Shown here piece after piece: positions 31,143 to 34,596 of a stretch of DNA of 34,596 nt (within the stretch, counting starts at the first letter, position 1; every line of letters starts with the position of its first letter). The notes under the pieces were generated by a model. That model worked only from the letters and a program-made list of their open reading frames with translations. It was not told where the DNA came from and made no database searches. Both the position numbers and the translations under genes were made by a program. The stretch spans positions 1 to 34,596 of the forward strand of contig JANQNV010000052.1 in the NCBI GenBank assembly GCA_028279425.1, read 5' to 3'. This DNA is from Longimicrobiales bacterium. Its GTDB lineage: Bacteria; Gemmatimonadota; Gemmatimonadetes; Longimicrobiales; Gaopeijiaceae.

Positions 31143-32594
31143 ATGAGAACCGTTCGGGGTACGATGTGGACCTCGGGGCTCTTCGCCGCCGCGTTGATCG
31201 TCGGCTCGGCAGAGATCGCCTCGGCGCAGTCCACGAAGATGCCCAGCACGCTGCGCTACGGCTCCGGGTATCTGGATGTACCGAGTGCCAGTGTCCTACC
31301 GCACCTGGCCATCCAGGGCACCTACTCGACCTTCTGGGCGAACCTCGACCAGCGGCCGCTGGTGGGCCCGACGGGCGCCATCGTCGGAACCGACACCAAC
31401 GGGCTCGACCAGAACTACGGCAACGCGTCCATCGCGCTCGGTCTCTTCGACCGCGTCGAGGTGGGGGCGTCGCTCCACTCGTTCAACGACGCGGACGCCG
31501 GGGGCAACCTCTTCGGACTGTTCGGTCAGATCGCGCTCCTGCGGCCCGAGGCCAACCAGCAGGGTCTGGGCCTCGCGGTCGGAGCTCGCTACGCGGGCTC
31601 GCCGGACTACGACGATGGCATCACCTACGCCCCGAACCGCCTCGGCTTCCCGGACCGCCGGATGCGCGCCGACTTCGACGGCGTCGTTCAGGGTGTCGAT
31701 GGGGTCGAGGGCGTCGACGAGTTGACGCTCTACGCGGTTTCGTCCGTCTTCCTGCGCGGCTTCGAGAGCGAGTGGTTCCCCCAGCACGAGTGGACGCTGT
31801 CTCTCGGTTGGGGTAACGGGCAGTTCAACGACGGTGAAGAGCTCGAGTGGTACCGCTTCGCGGACTCCGAGGGCGTTTTCGCCGCGGCGGTGATGCACAT
31901 GTCGCTCGGCGGCAGCACGCTGCTCAACCTCATGGGTGAGTACAACGGCTTCGACGTCAACATCGGGGCCCAGCTCGACTTCGGCGGCTTCCGCATCGGC
32001 GCCCACATGCTCGGCGCCAACTACCTCGAGGATCTGAGCATCTACCGCTCGGCCAAGTTCGGTGTCCTCGGCTCCGTGGCCATCTGCCCGCAGGAGGGTT
32101 TCCTCTGCAAGGCGCAGATGATGGATCCGGTCGTTCCGGACACCGTGCGTCTGCCCGCGCCTCCGCCGGACACCGTGATCGTCACGCGTGAGGTGGGCCG
32201 TCCGCTTCCCGAGGGCAACCCGGCGAGCATCTGCCTGGCCACGGGTCAGGACGTCGACATCCTGCTCACCGCGCAGGGTGACACGCTGGTCGGTCCCGAC
32301 CGTACCTCGATCCGCACGCTCCGCCCCGGTGTCGTCTTCGCCGGTACGTACGCGGAGGGTCGCGCCTGGTACACCAACGACGAGTCGATCAGCTTCGAGG
32401 ATGCCTCGTACGACAAGTCGGGGAACGAAGTGAGCCTGCAGTGCCCGAACATCATGCGCGTGGGTGAGCACATGGGTGTGCCGCTCTTCGTGATGCGCAA
32501 CGCCGAGCGTCCCTTCGAGACGCTCTACGTCCCGGTTCGACCCGGGGTGTGGCAGGCGTACCAGACGGGTCTACAGCGCACTCGAGGGGACTGA
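31143..32594 (+). CDS. putative outer-membrane beta-barrel protein with C-terminal cysteine-containing domain
   Basis: A 483-residue exported protein. The start is ATG 31143, because GGAGG lies about nine bases upstream and a signal peptide follows (FAAALIVGSAEIASA, cleavage near 28). Residues about 40-320 alternate short aromatic/glycine strands (VEVGASLHSF, LGLAVGARYAG, WTLSLGWGNGQF, VNIGAQLDFGGFRIGAH), as expected for a beta-barrel. A Pro/Asp/Thr linker (about 328-345, PAPPPDTV) leads to a separate domain of about 130 residues with Cys364 and Cys434; Cys315 and Cys322 precede the linker. The end does not resemble OmpA. No family is recognised. It is flanked by its own possible promoter and a strong terminator, so it is likely a highly expressed single gene. 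Confidence 0.75.
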   Translation: MRTVRGTMWTSGLFAAALIVGSAEIASAQSTKMPSTLRYGSGYLDVPSASVLPHLAIQGTYSTFWANLDQRPLVGPTGAIVGTDTNGLDQNYGNASIALGLFDRVEVGASLHSFNDADAGGNLFGLFGQIALLRPEANQQGLGLAVGARYAGSPDYDDGITYAPNRLGFPDRRMRADFDGVVQGVDGVEGVDELTLYAVSSVFLRGFESEWFPQHEWTLSLGWGNGQFNDGEELEWYRFADSEGVFAAAVMHMSLGGSTLLNLMGEYNGFDVNIGAQLDFGGFRIGAHMLGANYLEDLSIYRSAKFGVLGSVAICPQEGFLCKAQMMDPVVPDTVRLPAPPPDTVIVTREVGRPLPEGNPASICLATGQDVDILLTAQGDTLVGPDRTSIRTLRPGVVFAGTYAEGRAWYTNDESISFEDASYDKSGNEVSLQCPNIMRVGEHMGVPLFVMRNAERPFETLYVPVRPGVWQAYQTGLQRTRGD

Positions 32595-32624
32595 CCCCCG
32601 AGGGCCAAGCCCTGAAACGTCGAT

Positions 32625-32652
32625 CGCCCGTCCCGGTTCGCCGGGGCGGGCG
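32625..32652 (+). terminator. strong hairpin terminator between convergent genes
   Basis: A 12-bp GC-rich stem with one T-G wobble and a TTCG loop (arms 32625-32636 and 32641-32652), 30 bases after the outer-membrane protein stop codon. It is followed by TTCGTCGTTC, not a clean T tract. It may also stop transcription of the convergent gene at 32766-33182. Confidence 0.7.
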
Positions 32653-32765
32653 TTCGTCGTTCGGTGGCGAGAAACACGCCAGGTCTTCGCCACCCGTCCA
32701 TGCACGGCGACGAGGGGGGGCGCTCGCCACGGCACGGGCCCGGCCGGCACCCGGCACCGGGGGGC

Positions 32766-33182
32766 TCAGAGGTGGGGTTCGGCCACGCGGTTGAGGGCGT
32801 CGAGGACGGCGTGTACGGCGCCGCGCACCATGTTGGCACCTTCGGCCGCCTGAGCGCCGAGGACGCGCAGGTGCTCGCCCTCGACCTCCACGTCGATCGA
32901 CACGATGACCAGCCAGCTGTCGAAGGCCCGAACGGCCTTGATGCCGCCGAGCACGAGTGCGAGTCCGGGTTGGGTGGCCTCCCTCACCGCTTCCATGGCG
33001 GCATCGGCGGCCATGCGTAGGTGGCCCTCGCGCGTCATCAGGCCGTTGCCGCGACCGACGAGCGTCCGACCGGTATGGCTCAGACGCACTTCGACGCTTC
33101 CGGTACCGTCGGCACCCGGTCGGTAGTCGATGGCGTCGACACGGAGTCGAGCAGAACCCGAGAGAAATCGCCCGTCAATCAT
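32766..33182 (-). CDS. hypothetical protein with duplicated alpha/beta module, LeuA-dimerisation-domain-like
   Basis: A 138-residue protein divergent from recA. The start is placed at ATG 33182 (MIDGRFLSGSARLRVDAIDY); a longer reading to 33260 adds a basic, unlikely extension. Two halves look alike: VEVRLSHTGRTLVGRGNG followed by a helix (AADAAMEAVREA), and VSIDVEVEGEHLRVLGAQ followed by a helix (GAVHAVLDALNRVAE). The strand-strand-helix pattern and the ending ALNRV recall the regulatory (dimerisation) domain of 2-isopropylmalate synthase, without any catalytic domain. That resemblance is by eye only. There is no signal peptide or membrane segment, so it is probably cytoplasmic. Function unknown. 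Confidence 0.7.
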   Translation of the reverse strand: MIDGRFLSGSARLRVDAIDYRPGADGTGSVEVRLSHTGRTLVGRGNGLMTREGHLRMAADAAMEAVREATQPGLALVLGGIKAVRAFDSWLVIVSIDVEVEGEHLRVLGAQAAEGANMVRGAVHAVLDALNRVAEPHL

Positions 33183-33378
33183 GCTTCCATATGGGGAGGG
33201 CGTGCGGCGCGAGCAAGCGGCCGTCGTCAGCCGGCGCGTTTCCGGGGTGTCCCCGCCCATCGATCCGGCCCATGATCGTGGTGCCGCTCGGGCGATCGGG
33301 ATCGAGGGACTTTCGCATTCTGTTCGGGTTGCCTAGACTGGACGTCGTTCCACCTGACACCGCATTCACGGAGACACC

Positions 33379-34434
33379 ATGGCATCGCCCGCGGACCAGA
33401 AGCAGAAGGCCCTCAACACCGCCCTGTCGCAGATCGAGCGCTCGTACGGAAAGGGCGCGATCATGAAGATGGGGGCGGACAGCGCGAAGGTGCGCATCGA
33501 GGCGATCTCGACGGGGGCGATCAACCTGGATGCCGCGATCGGTATCGGGGGGGTACCGCGGGGCCGCATCAGCGAAATCTACGGGCCCGAATCGTCGGGT
33601 AAGACGACCATTTGTCTGCAGGTCATCGCGAATGCCCAACGCACCGGCGGCGTCGCCGCCTTCATCGATGCCGAGCACGCCCTCGACGTCGGATACGCGC
33701 GACGTCTCGGCGTCGACGTCGACAATCTGCTGGTCTCGCAGCCCGACAACGGGGAGCAGGCACTCGAGATCGCCGAGGTGCTCATTCGATCCAACGCGGT
33801 CGACGTGGTCGTGGTGGACTCCGTCGCGGCCCTGGTGCCCCGCGCCGAGATCGAGGGCGAGATGGGCGACACGCATGTGGGGCTCCAGGCCCGTCTCATG
33901 AGCCAGGCGCTCCGGAAGCTGACGGGTGCCGTGAACCGGTCGAATACCGCGGTCATCTTCACCAACCAGATTCGCGAGAAGGTCGGGGTCATGTTCGGTA
34001 GCCCGGAGACGACGTCGGGGGGGCGAGCGCTCAAGTTCTATGCCTCGCTTCGCATGGACATCCGGCGCATCGGCGCGATCAAGGACGGCCAGGACATCAC
34101 CGGCAACCGGACCCGCGTGAAGGTCGTGAAGAACAAGACGGCGCCCCCCTTCCGGCAGGCCGAGTTCGACATCATGTACAACGAAGGGGTCAGCCACGTC
34201 GGCCTCCTCGTCGACATCGGCGCCGAAAACGGGATCATCGAGAAGTCGGGTGCCTGGTATTCGTATGGAGACCTCCGTCTTGGGCAGGGTAAGGAAAACG
34301 CCAAGACGTTCCTCAACGACAACGCCGATGTCGCGGAGGAGATCGAGGTCCGGGTGCGCACGGTACTCGACCTCCCGGGTGGAGAAGAAGAGGTGGATTC
34401 CGAGGCCGACGCCCCGGCGGAGGCAGCGGACTAG
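33379..34434 (+). CDS. recA: recombinase RecA
   Basis: Strand-exchange recombinase and co-protease for the SOS response. The 351-residue protein has the N-terminal helix region ([19 protein letters not shown]), Walker [10 protein letters not shown] (about 69-77), Walker [13 protein letters not shown], the L1/L2 DNA-binding loop regions around [20 protein letters not shown] and [20 protein letters not shown], and an acidic C-terminal tail ([16 protein letters not shown]). GGAG lies six bases before ATG 33379. TAGACT at 33334-33339 could be a -10 box. No LexA-box palindrome was recognised in the 196-base gap. The TAG stop codon overlaps the first bases of the repeat element that follows. Confidence 0.98.
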   Translation: MASPADQKQKALNTALSQIERSYGKGAIMKMGADSAKVRIEAISTGAINLDAAIGIGGVPRGRISEIYGPESSGKTTICLQVIANAQRTGGVAAFIDAEHALDVGYARRLGVDVDNLLVSQPDNGEQALEIAEVLIRSNAVDVVVVDSVAALVPRAEIEGEMGDTHVGLQARLMSQALRKLTGAVNRSNTAVIFTNQIREKVGVMFGSPETTSGGRALKFYASLRMDIRRIGAIKDGQDITGNRTRVKVVKNKTAPPFRQAEFDIMYNEGVSHVGLLVDIGAENGIIEKSGAWYSYGDLRLGQGKENAKTFLNDNADVAEEIEVRVRTVLDLPGGEEEVDSEADAPAEAAD

Positions 34435-34596
34435 TGTCCCGTTAGAAAAGTCCCGATGGTATTCGAGGAGGTGTGCATCTTGTGTGGACGTCGTTGAAAC
34501 TCCTTGCCGTAGCTTTCGCTACGCCGCGTCGCTCCGCCTCGCCACCCAAGCCCACACCCCCTCTCGGTACGCTCCGGACTTCTCAAACGGGACACT
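34433..34596. mobile_element. 164-bp MITE-like element with terminal inverted repeats
   Basis: The last 164 bases begin AGTGTCCCGTT and end AACGGGACACT. The outer 21 bases of each end are inverted repeats with two mismatches. Pairing continues inward imperfectly: GTGTGCATCTTGTGTGG near 34471-34487 is complementary to CCACCCAAGCCCACAC near 34542-34557. The middle holds the 44-base core shared with bases 1-44, including the hairpin CGTAGC-TTTC-GCTACG. No reading frame inside looks real. The left end abuts CTAG (34431-34434), which contains the recA stop codon. The right end coincides with the window edge, so a target-site duplication cannot be checked. It is probably moved by a transposase encoded elsewhere. 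Confidence 0.7.
34500..34543 (+). repeat. 44-bp dispersed repeat core, second copy
   Basis: Direct repeat of bases 1-44 with 42 of 44 positions identical. The differences are at the hairpin loop (TTTC versus TATC) and one C/T further on. It lies inside the 34433-34596 element. Confidence 0.9.

Noticed and set aside
33183..33378. LexA/SOS box upstream of recA
   Set aside because: No convincing CGAAC-N4-GTTCG or CTG-N10-CAG palindrome was found by eye; the lineage's operator sequence may differ.
1..34596. tRNA, rRNA, CRISPR array, prophage or toxin-antitoxin locus
   Set aside because: None could be recognised on either strand; the window is mainly housekeeping genes plus the two short repeat elements.

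Overview
The window is a GC-rich, densely coded stretch of bacterial chromosome. It carries a diderm outer-membrane-type beta-barrel gene, carboxypeptidase-regulatory/plug-domain proteins, a polymer-forming cytoskeletal/transmembrane fusion, a heterodimer-type M16 protease pair and a complete-looking ccm cluster. This combination, with signal peptides ending in A-Q, suggests Gemmatimonadota or a relative. That assignment is inference from gene content, not a search result. No rRNA, tRNA, CRISPR or phage genes were seen, and no gap between genes exceeds 300 bases.

Layout. 1-92: right part of a short dispersed repeat element. 198-2284 (+): two coupled secreted beta-sandwich proteins, the first ending in a barrel-less plug domain. 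2268-3899 (-): long-form P5C dehydrogenase, divergent from an Mrp-type Fe-S carrier ATPase (4039-5145, +). 5167-9772 (-): an ECF sigma factor, its anti-sigma factor, a bactofilin-like/multi-TM protein, a secreted 'toast-rack'-like protein and a small membrane protein, which look like one envelope-stress operon. 9898-10626 (+): ubiE/menG. 10586-16115 (-): purD, a YbjQ-family gene, mutM and two M16 peptidase-like genes chained by 4-nt overlaps. 16240-17235 (-): M48 metallopeptidase. 17358-18521 (-): trans-sulfuration PLP enzyme. 18652-24529 (+): glmM-glmS-dtd-maf-glpK, an amino-sugar, proofreading and glycerol operon. 24687-31028 (+): ccmE-ccmF-(zinc-ribbon CcmI-like)-ccmA-ccmB-ccmC-ccmD followed by a threonine aldolase. 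31143-32594 (+): outer-membrane barrel protein, then a strong hairpin. 32766-33182 (-): small protein made of a duplicated module. 33379-34434 (+): recA. 34433-34596: a 164-bp MITE-like element abutting the recA stop codon and sharing its core with the repeat at position 1.

How the genes work together. The ccm genes form a cytochrome c maturation System I in which CcmE carries a CxxxY heme-attachment motif instead of HxxxY, with no ccmG or ccmH nearby. This fits the variant System I known from some archaea and sulfate reducers, here with an unusual membrane-anchored zinc-ribbon protein in the CcmI position. The sigma/anti-sigma module probably senses envelope state and drives its own polymer-forming and beta-stranded surface proteins. 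The M16 pair appears to split its active site between two polypeptides. Tight gene junctions are strikingly regular: either a 4-nt overlap (mostly GTGA) or exactly three bases between stop and start, which keeps neighbours in the same reading frame.
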